A DNA stretch of 64,000 bases from NCBI GenBank assembly GCA_037576215.1, contig JBANDB010000013.1:186001-250000 (forward strand), read 5' to 3'. Origin of the DNA: Armillaria gallica (lineage: Eukaryota; Basidiomycota; Agaricomycetes; Agaricales; Physalacriaceae). Under the pieces are notes generated by a model that was not told where the DNA came from, did no database searches, and worked only from the letters and a program-made list of their open reading frames with translations. The translations under genes and the position numbers were made by a program. This document shows, in pieces, positions 44,672 to 58,935 of the stretch; position 1 is the stretch's first letter; each line of letters opens with the position of its first letter.

Positions 44672-46500
44672 GCGGTCGAGGCATGCCAGCAACCGATCAC
44701 CGGACTGAAGAAGGGTGACCGGAAAACCATTCAGTCCTAGATTGTCAATGAGATTCCCGGCCGGACAGTCATGAAGCGTGGGAGGTGGTCTGAGGTGGTA
44801 CAGTGATTGTCGGCGAAAACAGGTCCACAAGCCTCTCCGACCTGCGGAATATCGAGGCTTAGAATAGAAGAAACTTCGCAATAGTAAGAGTAAATAGACG
44901 AGGTAGATGCGGCGATGTGGCGATAAACTAAATTGTACAGTAATGCTTCTTCTTGTCAACGACCCGCCTTTCCGATAGACCTGAAGATAGAAGACTTGGG
45001 CGTCAAACACGCTGACAACAAGAAGCTTTTACAACAATAGAACATGAGAAATGCGGACAGCACCGTGGGAATGTCAAAGCCAGGTGACAGTACAGAACCG
45101 CGAGAGAAAGAAGACTGTGGCAGGTGATAAGTGGTACTGTGACTTGTTGGGGTGAAGTTCGATTGTGGATTGGTAACATCCGTCAATACATTCCCCTCTT
45201 GATCTATTTTCGCGTATTCTCGTAACTCGGCATCGGCCCCTTGTACGACGCGCAAGGTTGTTCGTAAGGTTATATAACGTTACTTGGAGCAGCCGCAGGT
45301 CAACCCGTGCTTTTGCTGTCAAGCAGGATGCGAAAGCAAACGTGCGAAATCTGTCTTGGGAGTTGGGACGTAGAAATAAGGACAAATCCCTCGGCGGCGG
45401 TGATCACCTGAACCATCAATAACTTGTTTTCAAAACTTACAGTCTGCTCTTTGGACCCTTTGGACGGCCAAAGACCATTCCAAGGATAAGTATGTGTAAA
45501 GAGGCCGAGGCCTTCAGACCCGAGAAAGGCCGCACGGGACGGGGATGGCAGTGTCTGGACTCTGAATCATCTGAGGCGGTCTGGTAGCTGTGACGACCTT
45601 GGGGCGCGGAGGAAGTGTGGTGCTGTACATATTCTGCAGTGTGTCATGACAGTTGACACCAAGTGCGGCAGGAATTGGAGTGACAGTGGCCACGTCCTCA
45701 CCCTCTTTCGTTTCTTTGGAAAGAATCGGGAATTCCTCGGTCTCACGGCCCGGCAGTGTGAACTGGTTAATGGAATTCCCACGCTTCTAAAAAACATCAA
45801 CGTCATGAACTTCCAATTCCATGAATTTCGTTAGTGTATTGCTATCATGTCTTGATTGGGAAATACCGATGGATCCAGGGAGACCGCGACCCGCAGTGCA
45901 GGCTGATTGAAACTCGAAACACGTCTGAGTTTTTCAGGTTCCATTTACGAGAGAACTGAGTGAAATTATCCGATACTAGAGCTTCGAGTACGCTACAAAG
46001 ACATGACGCTTAATCAAGGTCTCCATTTTACAAGGGAGCTCACAGTTCCCCGAAGACATCCTGGCATCCAGATGTTCGTTGTTTAAACCCTTCGTTCATC
46101 CAGTCTTCAGTGATATATGCGATGGATAGATGCTACAAAATCCAGTACTATATCTCCCGGAATTACCCAGTACTATGCGTTGAGAGAGACGTGAGACACA
46201 CAGGCGTGGCCTTATCAGATGGTACACATACCGACCGACTTGTCACTTCCAAGCCATTTGAGCTGGCCAGAGTCTTTTAACGAATGAGACAGATACGTCC
46301 TGAATGTAGATGTAATATTTGAGTATCAAGGAAAGAGTGTGGAGAAAGCGAACGGACCAGAAATTTTCTTCCCGACACCAGCAACCCGCAAAAAAATCTC
46401 AGTTTCGTCGTAAATCCGGCGTGCCAGTGTTCTATGAGAGTCTTATACCTGGGTGCAGAGAGTAAGTGGTATGGAGCTGCAAGAATTTTGGAACAAACAC

Positions 46501-46544
46501 CCGTAGCGCTGCAGCGGCAGAATTCTGGCACTGCAACGCTACGG
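46501..46544. repeat. 44-bp imperfect palindrome
   Basis: CCGTAGCGCTGCAGCGGCAG pairs with the downstream half ending GCAACGCTACGG around a central GAATTC, with about three mismatches. It could extrude as a cruciform or be a protein-binding site; no gene boundary coincides with it. Confidence 0.5.
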
Positions 46545-46626
46545 CTGCAAAGTCCTAAAGTCTGTGCAACTACTAATAATTATTAAGACAGGGCCTAATG
46601 TCATTCCATTCTACGCGGCCAGAACT

Positions 46627-47271
46627 TTATTCATCATGATGGTCCTTGACATTGCCGATGTCGTCCAAAGCCCCCTCCATCTGATGTGCTACGACACGGT
46701 GGGACATAGAATTACTAAATCCATTCTGTATCTCCCAAAAGCCAAACAAGCCTAGTAGAAAGCAAAGCTTGCCACAGACTTTCCAAAATCCTAAATCGAA
46801 AATTAGCTCCAGAGACGGCACGAAAGACCCACGAAATGCCCTGGAGGGCGCGATGTCAATCGTCCACCCCGATGAGCGGCTGTAGCTCTGTGTTTCGACT
46901 TGGCGCGGAGACGGCGAGCAAGTATCACGACGGAGGTCGAAGATTAAACCAAGGCTTGAAGTGCAAGAGACGAAAACGGGGGACAGGCCTTGTCGTGGCT
47001 TCTTGGATATCGACTTTCTCGTCTCATCTGTGGCTTTTATAATCGAAGCGGCAAAAAGCGCAGTTATTGTACAGTCCGTGTCGTTCTTGGAGCATGCGGT
47101 GAGGCGGCGACCCTTTCTTATTCCATAACCATGAAGGTTCCTTTTGATCTCGCCGTTCGGCAAAGGGTGGAAATTTTGATCATTGATCAACGATGATGAT
47201 CTTCTGCTAAATGGGGGAATATAGGGCGGATCATAGGGCATCTTATCAGATAAGGAGCAAATTGACTCCAT
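46627..47271 (-). CDS. open frame of 214 codons, unknown, doubtful
   Basis: An uninterrupted ATG-started frame in a gene-poor region. The product is Ser/Arg-rich with one hydrophobic stretch (FWKVCGKLCFLLGLFGFWEI) and no recognised domain or signal peptide. Nothing beyond length supports it; it may be chance. Confidence 0.2.
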   Translation of the reverse strand: MESICSLSDKMPYDPPYIPPFSRRSSSLINDQNFHPLPNGEIKRNLHGYGIRKGRRLTACSKNDTDCTITALFAASIIKATDETRKSISKKPRQGLSPVFVSCTSSLGLIFDLRRDTCSPSPRQVETQSYSRSSGWTIDIAPSRAFRGSFVPSLELIFDLGFWKVCGKLCFLLGLFGFWEIQNGFSNSMSHRVVAHQMEGALDDIGNVKDHHDE

Positions 47272-49292
47272 GTGTGCGCAGCACTGAAACTGATCTCAAG
47301 TATAAATTTCTTTCGGCGGGCCGAAAAGAAAGCATTTTACGATAGTGCTCAGCTTATGGACATGTTTAGAGCCTCATTTACACCCAGCATGTATAGGCGG
47401 CGTACGCATCCGCAGTTACGACGGTTCTGACTCCTGGGTTGCTCCTGGGCCACATTTTCTTGATCTCCGGCGACGGCGATCACACCTGCAAAGATAGTAA
47501 ATGTCCATTGCTCGAATACTCTCTAAGGGAGTTAATTTTGATGCGTCTACTCTTCTGTAGCCAAGCACCAAGCACCATCACGATAGAAGTAATAACTGGC
47601 TGAGGTCATTCGAGTCCTTAGATTTGCATCATGCTACCCGCTTTCCCCACAGTGCGGCTGCGCAATGAGAAGTGAATAGCATAGCCCCGAGTCCGAGGAT
47701 GATGCCTCCCCATTGCCTAACGCAGCGTAGAAATCCGAGCGTCAACTTGAAACCACAGCGACGCTTATATCGGCCGTTCGAGACTAGCATTGGACTGAAT
47801 TCAGGATAGATGATAGCGCGACCAGTTTCACTTGCCTCGTAGTCTATAGTATTAATTCACGGATCCGATAAGGCTGGGGGAGAAGCTCGTGATTGTCTCC
47901 ACAGGAAAGAAGGCTCTGATATTCTTGCTTTGGATTCGGGCTCATCGCCGTCCTGGTCCTGCTTTCAAGTTTCAAGTTGACTCCTACCTTCCCCGTGTGT
48001 CGGAAATCGTACCTTTTTGCTTTCATTTGATAGGTCACAGACGCCTAGACCGGAGCTAACATGTCTGGATAGCAGGAAGTTAGCAATGTGCAAGATATAC
48101 TTGCCCATATTCCCCGTACATGATAACCAACCCTGAGCTTTTTTTGGCCCAGGTTGCATAGTGGGATGACATTTGCCGCCCTCCTGTCGCCACGTATTTT
48201 TTCCTTGAGATTTCTATCAGATTTGCACAGCGCATCACAAAGTATTATAGCTCTCTTACCTCTATGGTGTCCGCAGGTTAGTCATATCTTCCGACTAACC
48301 GATACGTATGTTTCCCGTATAGCCGATACGCGCGTCGCTCAAAATGCAAGTTGCGCTATTCATGGACCTTGAATCAAAAGACAGGTTGCTTCATGCAGCA
48401 CCCTGGTACCTCTTGTTTTCCAGTTCCACTTCAGCTTAGACAAACGGGCTGGGGTCTGGGCTGGCACCTCTGCCGTGTCCCAGTAGAACTTGTGCTCTTG
48501 GCGGTTAATAAACTTTGCAGTGTCCAAAAAAGCTTCTGCTGGGATCTTCACCGCCCATGCGGTAGCCATGCTTGGGCTGCGGAACGGGGAGGAGATATTG
48601 AAAGGTTTGTCCTGTATAGACCCTACCCTGCAACTCTTCTTGATTCGACACTGTTAAAGCCAGAGAAAAATTGCCCTGCAATGAAGTCGTGCTGGACTTA
48701 CTAAAAAGTTTCAAAGAAAATGGGAAATTGTTGCTGGTCAGCATGACTAGACTCTTTTTATCTATCATCTTTCCAAACACGGCCTAAGCCGCATGTCACG
48801 GTACTTACTGAGTACGAAGCGATGGGGCAGAGCAGGAAGCGATAAGTCAGAATAATCGGTGAGAATGACTTTCGGCAGCAATCTACGCCCGTAGATATTT
48901 AATCTCGTGCTAATTCTGTGCCGGCGTCAACCATTACTCGGTCCTCGGGTGATGTGAACGATAATATGGATACTTGACATCAAACACTGGGGTTTAGGCA
49001 TTGTCAATCAGCATCCAATACCCTGGATATGGTAACAATGAAAAGCATCGTTTTCGTGAGTCTCGAGATTTTGTGGGGGCGTGCCAAAACAGTTACTAGT
49101 ATTAAGAACCGTGAATGACATGGTACAAGGGTGTGAGAGAGGACAACGTCGGTATACATTAAGGGATGCGGAGGGAAGAGGATTTCAGAAGGCGGAATTA
49201 TATAACGACGGTGATCGGCATGTCAACTAAGAGCAGAAAAGACGTTTTCTGGCGGTCATGTTCCATGTTGAATGAAAGCAATCATAATCATG

Positions 49293-52226
49293 CTAATGTT
49301 GATAAGAAATCTTGGAATCCCCCACTCGTTTCGCCATGTCCTTGGTTTCCATCCGTTTGGTGATGCCTTTTATGTGGGTCAGCTCATTAGCGCGAAACGC
49401 CGCGAGCCATGAGTATATGTCGAAGCCACGGTGAGGAATATGTAAGGGAAGCGCTGGGACGAAGAGACCTGCAATGACACCAACGCTTAAGACGGTTATC
49501 AAAAGGCCGACCATGTACAACACGTGGATACTAGCGTAAGTAAGTACGAGGTCGGGATATTGACGTGCAAGTGCATCGGCGGATCCAGCAAGGTAGGGCA
49601 GTACATTGGTGGCATCTGCCTGCGCTCTTGCTCGCGCAAACAATTCGCCGGACAGCTCCGTATATCCATAGGGCCCCGTGCCATTTGTGAAAGAAACGAG
49701 CTGTAAAGATCATATTAGCCGCTACGCGAGTGACTCCGAGGAAAATCCAGACCGTGGGAGATGGAACATAGAATGCGTCTCTTCCATTGTCCTGAAATCA
49801 AAGCTCTAGTGTGATATTTTGTACAATGGGGAAGCCGCCGAACCTTGACCATCTGATTGACAGAATTGCCGTGCAAGATATCGTACACGTCCTGAAGCCT
49901 CGTCGAATTTAGCTGCCGCTTCACATTAGAACCCGTCACGGCTTTGCCTATCCTTTTTTCTTCTGGAGCACCCTGCGCAGAAGAATCCGTAATCTCCTTG
50001 TTCTGACTGATAACGTCTGTAGACGAAGGCAGACCGGTGGTGGAGTTGTACGTCTCTACAATGTACGGCTCGTACAGCTCCAAGCAGACAGCAGCGTCAT
50101 AGCCAATGCGTGTTTCCGTCCCATTCGCGTCGAGGACAGATTCGGTGCTATATGCCTCGAAAGTACCGCTCGGGGAATAGGTGGTGTTTAACCGGACTAG
50201 CACCCACTCAATGGATATCCACCCAAAGCCTTCATCGCCTAGGTGATATCATCAGTCAAGGGTATCAAAACAAAAAAGTAGTATCTTACCTGACGTGACA
50301 GGTTTGCTCAAGAAACTGTGGGCAACACCATTGTCACTAAAGTACGCTGTACAGATGCTAGTGTTAGATGGAGATGCAGCGATAAGAAGCTACCCTATAC
50401 CTGTAAGTGCGGTACCATTAACGTCAACAGTAGAGGGCAAAGTATCGTTGAGCTGGAGCGCGTCCGTCACACTCTCTTCCAGATCGGAGGAGAACACCCG
50501 ATCGAAAGAAGAAAATAAGGTCTTCATCGTTTCCCGAGGCGTGAACAGATACGTGAACCCATTGGAAGACCTGGGGATACTATTGTGGGAGACGTAAACG
50601 CTACGGTACAGCAAAATGAATAATTCCTTCAAACGTACATATTCTTAGACCCATCAGGGATCTTCTCGCAATGAATCCTGATACCCCATCGCGGATATCT
50701 TAAAGTAATCTTCAACGAACTGGCAGCGTATTATGAGAAAAGCCAGTTTCACCTTAACAGAGAACCGGCTTGAATAGCGCCAATACTGAAGTCAGTGGCG
50801 ACACTAGCGGTGTTGGTGCTTCGTGTGGGAGTCGTCGTATTTTCAGTGAATGTCCCGAACCCACTGCCGTCGGGAAGAAACTGGGAGAGGCTCGCTTCAG
50901 AAAAATACACAGTGTCGTTATTCCAGGGATAAGATATAGCAGCAGGGAGAGACCCATGTGCAGAAAATGGTGACAAGGTCCACGTCAGTGAGAAATCCTG
51001 TGTTATAAGACTGTGACGGAAAGTAAAGCCATTGAGGGAAGAACTGACATTGAATGCTGACGCGAGAGCGGCAGCCTTCGAAATGTCACTCTCTGATAAG
51101 TCACCTTTTACTGTGACCTCCTGGTATTCAATACGCTGATGCTGGGGAAAGGTGAGATCACTTTGGAGACAGATACTGTCTAGAAGTGACTCACAGATAC
51201 CGATGTTGCTATGTTGACAATACGACCGAATACAAATGACAGCGATGCTGCAAGGATGACATTGAGTAAGAAAAAAATAATGGCAAGCGACCAAGGACGC
51301 TTGCTAGACGTGATTGTTTAGCTATTAAAAATCGACAAGTCCAACAAATAAACCTACTCGTATGTTCGACGCATCTTCCTTGCGGTCCCTGGGTACATGA
51401 ACCTGGACCATAACAATCGAAGGGCGGGCCAGGCGCTTGTTGGATCCCGTGAAGCAGCCGCCAAATCACTCAGCCTGATACCACACTGTTTATTATCCGA
51501 TTGGTGGATAACAGTAGCCCAAGCTGTTTCAATGATGATAAGTCTCCACTGTACGAGTGGCGGAACAAAGCAAAGGTACGCACTCGCAGCTTCCAAGAAT
51601 GGCCGACCCAGTGAAAGAAGGCTAAGACCTAACAAGAAACCAATAACGCCACAGCCGACACTGACAATCAATCGACTCCAAAAGAGTGTCTTGTTTTGGG
51701 CAATTTTGACTGATAGGAAGAGGAAAGGGTACGCGATCAGACAAAGAATAACGTGGATTATGATTTTGTGCCATTCTGGGGCCTCAAAATTCTTTTTGAC
51801 GTCCTGAAGGTCTTGATGCCCGCTGATAGGGGAAGCATCTGGTGATGGCTCTTTTAATAAGGGATCACCGGGGGAGGGATAAGGTTGGGCATATAGCTCC
51901 ATAGGATCAAAGCACCCTCCTTTGAATAACATGGATTCAGATGTGGTTGGTAAATCTGAGTAGCTTTCAAAGGAAGCATAGCTCGGACGCCTCTCGTCAT
52001 ACCAGGGAAGTGAAAGCTTCCTTGGACTAGACGGTGAGATGAAAGAACGATACTGGCCTGAGTAACGACGCAGGCGAGTGGGAATGAGATGAATGTCATC
52101 GTTGGGTGCATCAGGGAGGTCGTTGCCGTATGTGTCAGGACGGGGAAGCCTGTTGGACCAACGTTTCAAGGTCGGTGAGGACAGAGAAGACACGAAGCAG
52201 TTCGAAGGAGGTGAAGGACTATCCAT
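49293..52226 (-). CDS. large membrane protein of unknown function
   Basis: Nine exons: 52226-51358, 51303-51224, 51179-50753, 50719-50639, 50600-50401, 50346-50290, 50238-49844, 49791-49753 and 49700-49293, giving 851 aa. The end of exon 2 is uncertain: GTATTG at 51223 or GTCGTA at 51226. The start is the ATG MDSPSPP; an in-frame ATG at 52442 exists but that stretch looks like a leader. The N-terminal 190 residues are Ser/Pro-rich and probably cytosolic. Helices follow: IIIHVILCLIAYPFLFLSV, LIVSVGCGVIGFLLGLSLL and WSLAIIFFLLNVILAASLSF. Then comes a long Asn/Thr-rich, probably extracytoplasmic domain with many N-glycosylation sequons (NDT, NST, NGT), and a last helix VLYMVGLLITVLSVGVIAGL with a short basic tail. 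I do not recognise the family. Confidence 0.75.
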
Positions 52227-52566
52227 AGCAGAATGAACAAAGAGAAACAAAATGGGCAACGAAGGATGAACGAAAGAAAGAAAGGGAATGTCCCTCTTGA
52301 AGCGCACGCACTTTCGTCCTTTATTAGATCTACCTTCCTTTATCCCCCTTACCATATTCGGTGCGTGGGAGAGTTGTTTGGACAAAGGCAACTCAGGGTC
52401 GCTCTTCATACCTTCACGCGTCACAGAAGACGATTTCACCATTAGGACCCGGGGCCCGGCTTAAGCGCGCGATGTTTTTCGAAGTCGTAGCAAAACAAAA
52501 TGGGCATCTATAAGTACGCAAAAAAGTTTGCAGCGGAATAAAGCATAGAGTATGGACGAACAAGGG

Positions 52567-54508
<1,942 letters not shown>

Positions 54509-54577
54509 GGTGATGGACAGAAGAGGAAATGAGATCGTGAGAATTTTTTCAGTCTTACATTACCCTCCAACCACAAC
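54509..54577. promoter_or_regulatory. 69-bp divergent promoter of KRR1 and the NCBP3-like gene
   Basis: Only 69 bp separate the two start codons, so both leaders and any core promoter must fit in, or overlap, this interval. No TATA box is seen. The sequence includes a T-run (GAATTTTTTCAG). Confidence 0.6.
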
Positions 54578-55788
54578 ATGGATTCCCTCGACAATTTGGA
54601 TCCAGAGCTTTCTGCCCTTTCCTACGACGACGACGTCGCTTATGAAGACCAGCACCCGACGCATCCATCAAACGACCCTGGGCGGGCCGCCCTCGCCAAT
54701 CGTATCGGGACCTCAAAAGTCTACTTGCTGTCTGAATCATCCACGGCTAGAGTCGGCAAGGTGCGCTGGTAGCATGTCCTGGAGGTCGCCCGAACGAACC
54801 CTGATATGAGAGTACTATGATCCTTTACTCGGTAAGCGCAAACATGCCGATGAAGACGAGGACGAGACACTGGGGGAGAGGGGTGACGACGACGAGATGG
54901 ATGAAGGTATGTTGGACATTCGTCCGTTCTTCATGTTCACTAACCTGGCTGCTAGACTTGACACATCGCGGCAATGCTATACTGCTACAAGGTTCCCCCA
55001 TCTCCCACCTTCCCACTGCTCGTCTCTTCGCCTATGCCACCCACTTTGATGCACACCCGCTCGGCTTGGAATGGATCAACGACAACACTTGCGTGTTTGT
55101 CTTTGAAACCAAGGCCGGTGCACGAGCTGGCCAACGTTTTCTGCAAAAGTCTCCGACAGAAGAGCCCGACGAAGACGACTTTGTGACCGCGAAGCCAATA
55201 CCTATCGCAATATGGCCACCGGAAGAGCGTATCAACAAGAGTTTAGGGAAGGGCGAGGGCTTGAAGGGAGTCATTAGGATGCGTTGGGCGAGGGAAGGAG
55301 ATGTGAAGAAGCGCGGGGCCAAGAAAGACAGCGAGTTTTACAGGAAACACGGGAGTTATGCTGGGAAAGAACTATATGATGGCAGGGAGGGTCCTGGCGC
55401 GAACAAGAGAAGGAGAAGGGATCCAGAAGAGGACAAAGCATTACTGGATCAGGACCTGGACGCATTCCTTGCAGAAGATGAGCCACTGCCAGATACCGAG
55501 CCCTCGCCACCATCCAAGATGTACTCAGACTATATCTCGCCTGACGGTCGTACGCTACTGGAGCGTACCTCCAGTATCCGTGAACATCCAGAGCCAGGTA
55601 CTTTGGCAGGGCGGTTAACTGAGCAACGCTCTCAACGCTCAAGAAACGGGCGGCCATCGCAGGATAGAGAGAGGCGCAGGCGGCGTGGCGGACGAGGATC
55701 GGAGAGACGAAGAGGCGAAGAGCGTCCAAATAAGAGTCAGCAGCAGCTCGACGACGAACTAGACGCGTTTTTGAAGGAAGGGGAGTGA
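54578..55788 (+). CDS. NCBP3-like (DUF2414) RNA-binding protein
   Basis: Three exons, 54578-54760, 54813-54906 and 54956-55788, give 369 aa. The N-terminus is acidic and ends in the junction VGKYYDPLLGKRKHADEDED. The central fold (AILLQGSPISHLPTARLF, DAHPLGLEWINDNTCVFVF) resembles the RRM-like region of nuclear cap-binding protein 3 / DUF2414. Later come IRMRWAREGDVKKRGAKKDS, a basic Arg-rich stretch and two copies of a short motif (LLDQDLDAFL and QLDDELDAFLKEGE) like the FoP/UAP56-binding motif of mRNA export factors. Known NCBP3 links the cap-binding complex with TREX and export; transfer of that role here is inference. It shares a 69-bp promoter with KRR1. Confidence 0.72.
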
Positions 55789-56450
55789 TTCATCCTGCAC
55801 GTTTTGGTTTGGTTCTTGTATTTTTATTTATGGCAAACTCCCTTCTCAGTTGTATCCTACGAATCAGATAGCATTTACCAAAGCCATCATCGGACCAACA
55901 CCTGAAGCCCATCAACATACGGAAGAACAGGCACCTGGTTGCTCCTTTGTGCTTACTCGTTCTATGACTTAGGCTGGCCATCATGATTGCAGATTTAGAT
56001 GTATCACGTCAGTCGTCCTCATCATGTTCTGTGATGATCGATTAGATCAAATGGTTCTCAAGTGACAATCATTATTGGCGAGATGCGTCCAAATCATGAA
56101 CTTGATGCACGTTTCAACTAACCAGTAAATGGGCGTAATTGACCCTATCACTACTACATCTCTCCTCTCCGTATCAATAGAGTCGACTTCCAGGGCTCCA
56201 TATCAGGGCGCGCTGCACGGTAGTCGTTTCCTACCATCAGTGAAATACTTGCGTCTCAAGGTACCACTATAGTATTTCCTCTGGCTAATCACTTCGTAAG
56301 CAGTGTCGCCGTTGTTTCTGCTCATCATTGACAAAGACTATGATAGGCCTCCCTGGTCTCATGGTGTTCCATAGTGACTGGGCGCAACTATAAAGTCAAC
56401 TTGTATCAAACATTCTCTTCAATCTCCTTCCTCTCCTCGTGTCCTTCAAT
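55789..56450. other. intergenic region, no gene seen
   Basis: Contains the 3' UTR of the NCBP3-like gene and the promoter of the 7TM gene. No repeat or RNA gene recognised. Confidence 0.5.
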
Positions 56451-57668
56451 ATGTCCTCGTCAGAAATCCCTAGCCTCACCACCGAAGACAGGCAGCTCGT
56501 TTTCCAAATCCTCGATTTGAGCTTCAACCGAATTGTTTTACTGGGACTACTGCAGGGTATGCTCCTCTCTCGTCTTTTCCTTAGCGATCCGAATAATTAT
56601 CCTCCAGGAATCTATACATGTATCTTTGGGTACACCTTTTGGACACTCTGTGCGCACATCGCCTGTCTTATACCTATTCCGCGCTGACAGTCTCAGCAGT
56701 CTCCACGCGAACTACACAGAATAACGCGGGAAGAAGATACATGGCTGCGACGATCTTCCTGCTCTATATCTTGACCACAATCAGTTTCTCATTCGATTGG
56801 GCGTTCCAACGGAATGCCTATGTGTCAAACGGAGAGACATTCTATACGGTCTTTCTGGCACTTGAAGCAATTGGGCCTTGGTGGAGGACCTATCGTCTGG
56901 TGACTGGGATCACTGGGGGCATTAACACCGTCCTCGCTGATACTGATATTGCCATGGTCAGTCAGTTCTCGGAGTCTGGGTGTTTTCAAATTAACTTATG
57001 TCCATCCAGATCTGGCGGTGCTGGGTCATCTGGAGTGAAAACTGGCTCATCGTTACTCCTGCCATTATATGCACCATCGCTGGGACGCGTAAGTCGCACA
57101 ACACGAGTCTCATACGGACGAGCCTAATGCGTTCCACAGTATCTAAGGTCTTTCAGATCTATGGTTCCATGAGCAATGTCAGCAGTGATATAAGTCGCAC
57201 ATCGGGATACACCACCAAGATCGACTGGTCGATCTTATACCTGTCTTTTACCCTTGCTACGACAGTGCTGACTACCCTGCTTATCATCTACCGTATCGTG
57301 AAAGTCGGAAATTCACCCTATAGTATAGGGCTCGGCTCATATCGCAGGGTCATGGAAATACTCGTTGAATCCGCGGCGCTATATTCTATCTCCGTGATTG
57401 TTTACATGGGCCTGGTCGCCAGCAACGATCGGAGCGCGTATTACGCGGACGCTATAATGGCGTACATCAAAGTACGTCTTCTATGCTTGAATATTCTCAT
57501 GAACAATCTAACCGACAGTGATAGGGTATTGCGCCTACTCTGCTGATGGCAAGAGTCGCCTCAGGCCAAGGCCTATCTTCAAATAAAGTGTCGCAGGAAA
57601 CTCGGGTGTCATCTTTACGTTTTCGTCGACCCGAAACAATGCTAGGAAGTTCGGGGTCTGGGCGCTGA
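56451..57668 (+). CDS. seven-helix membrane protein, Agaricomycete-type
   Basis: Six exons: 56451-56556, 56608-56649, 56700-56956, 57010-57088, 57140-57471 and 57525-57668, giving 319 aa. About seven hydrophobic segments are visible: IVLLGLLQGIYTCIFGYTFW, YMAATIFLLYILTTISFSF, ETFYTVFLALEAIGPWW, LVTGITGGINTVLADT, IVTPAIICTIAGTLSKVFQI, ILYLSFTLATTVLTTLLIIY and ILVESAALYSISVIVYMGLV, plus IWRCWVIWSENW between helices. Size, order and the IWRCWV motif fit a family of uncharacterised 7TM proteins common in mushrooms. The C-tail is Ser/Arg-rich and cytosolic. The second junction was placed so that the CTGAC branch is about 14 nt before the acceptor; a 41-nt alternative exists. Confidence 0.78.
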
Positions 57669-58137
57669 TGTAATCCTAGTGTGCAATCGGGAGCGGGTGG
57701 CTCATCAAGGAAATCATGGAGAAAAGGTGTAAAAGTGAATGATTACGAGGCAAATGATCACCGTCTGTTGAACAGGGTGAGTGAGCGCGAGAATGAGAAT
57801 GCAGGTGGTGACTCGCGTGTTGGATGACTGGGATCCTCGGGAGGACGCTTGATCAGGCCGATGCGAGTCAGACCGTCTGTTCTCGAACTTCCATGGCGCT
57901 TCCACCTGAGCTCATCTCTTATTCACGAGCCGGCGACGTCTTCGCTGTCGGATGGCGATCAGGGATTCTCGTAACCGAGAAGTTTCTGATGTCCTTGAGG
58001 GCAGTAACATCCCCATAGGAAGTCAGATGGCCCTGAATCTAAGTATCCGCATGCTTGCTCTCTCGGACAGATCCCACCCAGAGTCGCGTCCCGTGCATGA
58101 ATAAAATCGTCAGATTATTTATTGGCATAGCGTTGAA
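57669..58137. other. intergenic region, no gene seen
   Basis: Downstream of the 7TM gene; only short frames. Confidence 0.45.
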
Positions 58138-58935
58138 GGAATGTAAGTCGCAGGCCTCTGGCCATCGTCAAAGACAGTTTCCCTTGCAGCCCTATCACTA
58201 AGGGAATTCTCTAGCCAAATTCGCGGTTACCGTCTGGGAATCGACGCGTTCATCTGGCTGTTCCATGCTGACTATGGGAAAGGGGGAACGAAACCCTAGC
58301 TACGCACTCTATTCTTCCGTTGCGCTGCCCTGCTCAAGTACCACTATTCATCTTTGACGGACCGAAGAGACCTGATTGGAAGAGGGGAAGGAAGATCAAC
58401 AAGACGGCCAACAAGCTGACGACAGGCATGAAGGCAATCATTGACGCGTTCTGACTCACATGAATGTATCGGCCGCAAGATGGTTGCATTAGCTAAGTCG
58501 GTACCAGCATCATTTCCCAACGTCGACATTCTACTCGCGTATACCCATCCCGTCACCTCTCGTTCAGAGGGAAACCCTGATTACTATGCGGATATCGCTT
58601 GGACCCGCAGATACCTGGCCTGGCAGGCTTTTACGAGAGACACTTCGAGTGGGGGTTCAAAGAGCTGATCGTCAAACGATTCAGAACGCTCATATGACCA
58701 GGAATAGCATTCCGCATTTTACGGCGATACATCCTCGATGAAGGTCCAGCAGAGGTGTTTACGCTGTTCAGCGCAGTCCCCGAGTGGATGGATGACGAAC
58801 CCGAAACTGCGGTAAGCGCAATCTATGGACTTCCGGACGCGAAAGGATTCCTACACAAATTTAGGCTTGCGCGTGTCGATGCCTCTCCGCCTGTTTCTTT
58901 GGTTCCCATGGAAAATCGGGGACTAAGGCCTGAGC
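58138..58935 (+). pseudogene. XPG/Rad2-like nuclease pseudogene
   Basis: Fragments typical of fungal XPG-like nucleases occur in order: REFSSQIRGYRLGIDAFIWL and FHADYGKGGTKP near 58203-58300, then a stop, LRTLFFRCAALLKY, a frameshift, PLFIFDGPKRPDWKRGRKIN and KTANKLTTGMKAIIDAF near 58342-58453, then a jump to HECIGRKMVALAKSVPASFP and NVDILLAYTHPVTS near 58459-58560, and finally AFRILRRYILDEGPAEVFTL near 58707-58765 and EPETAVSAIYGLPDAKGFLH. Stops, a frameshift and loss of the whole I-region between MKAIIDAF and HECIGRK show that it is not functional. Confidence 0.6.

Larger units (their letters stand above)
44672..49292. other. 4.6-kb gene-poor region
   Basis: No gene with recognisable domains was found. 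It contains a short minus-strand protein-like frame near 45160-45255 (VVQGADAELREYAKIDQEGN), for which I could not build exons, the 214-codon frame at 46627-47271, and a palindrome at 46501-46544. A small secreted-protein gene with unusual splicing could be hidden here. Confidence 0.45.

Noticed and set aside
44956..45480. Small secreted-protein gene on the minus strand
   Set aside because: One protein-like stretch exists, but no start, signal peptide or consistent exon set could be assembled.
48351..48780. 117-codon plus-strand frame and opposite frames
   Set aside because: No domain, no splice structure and overlapping frames on both strands; probably chance.
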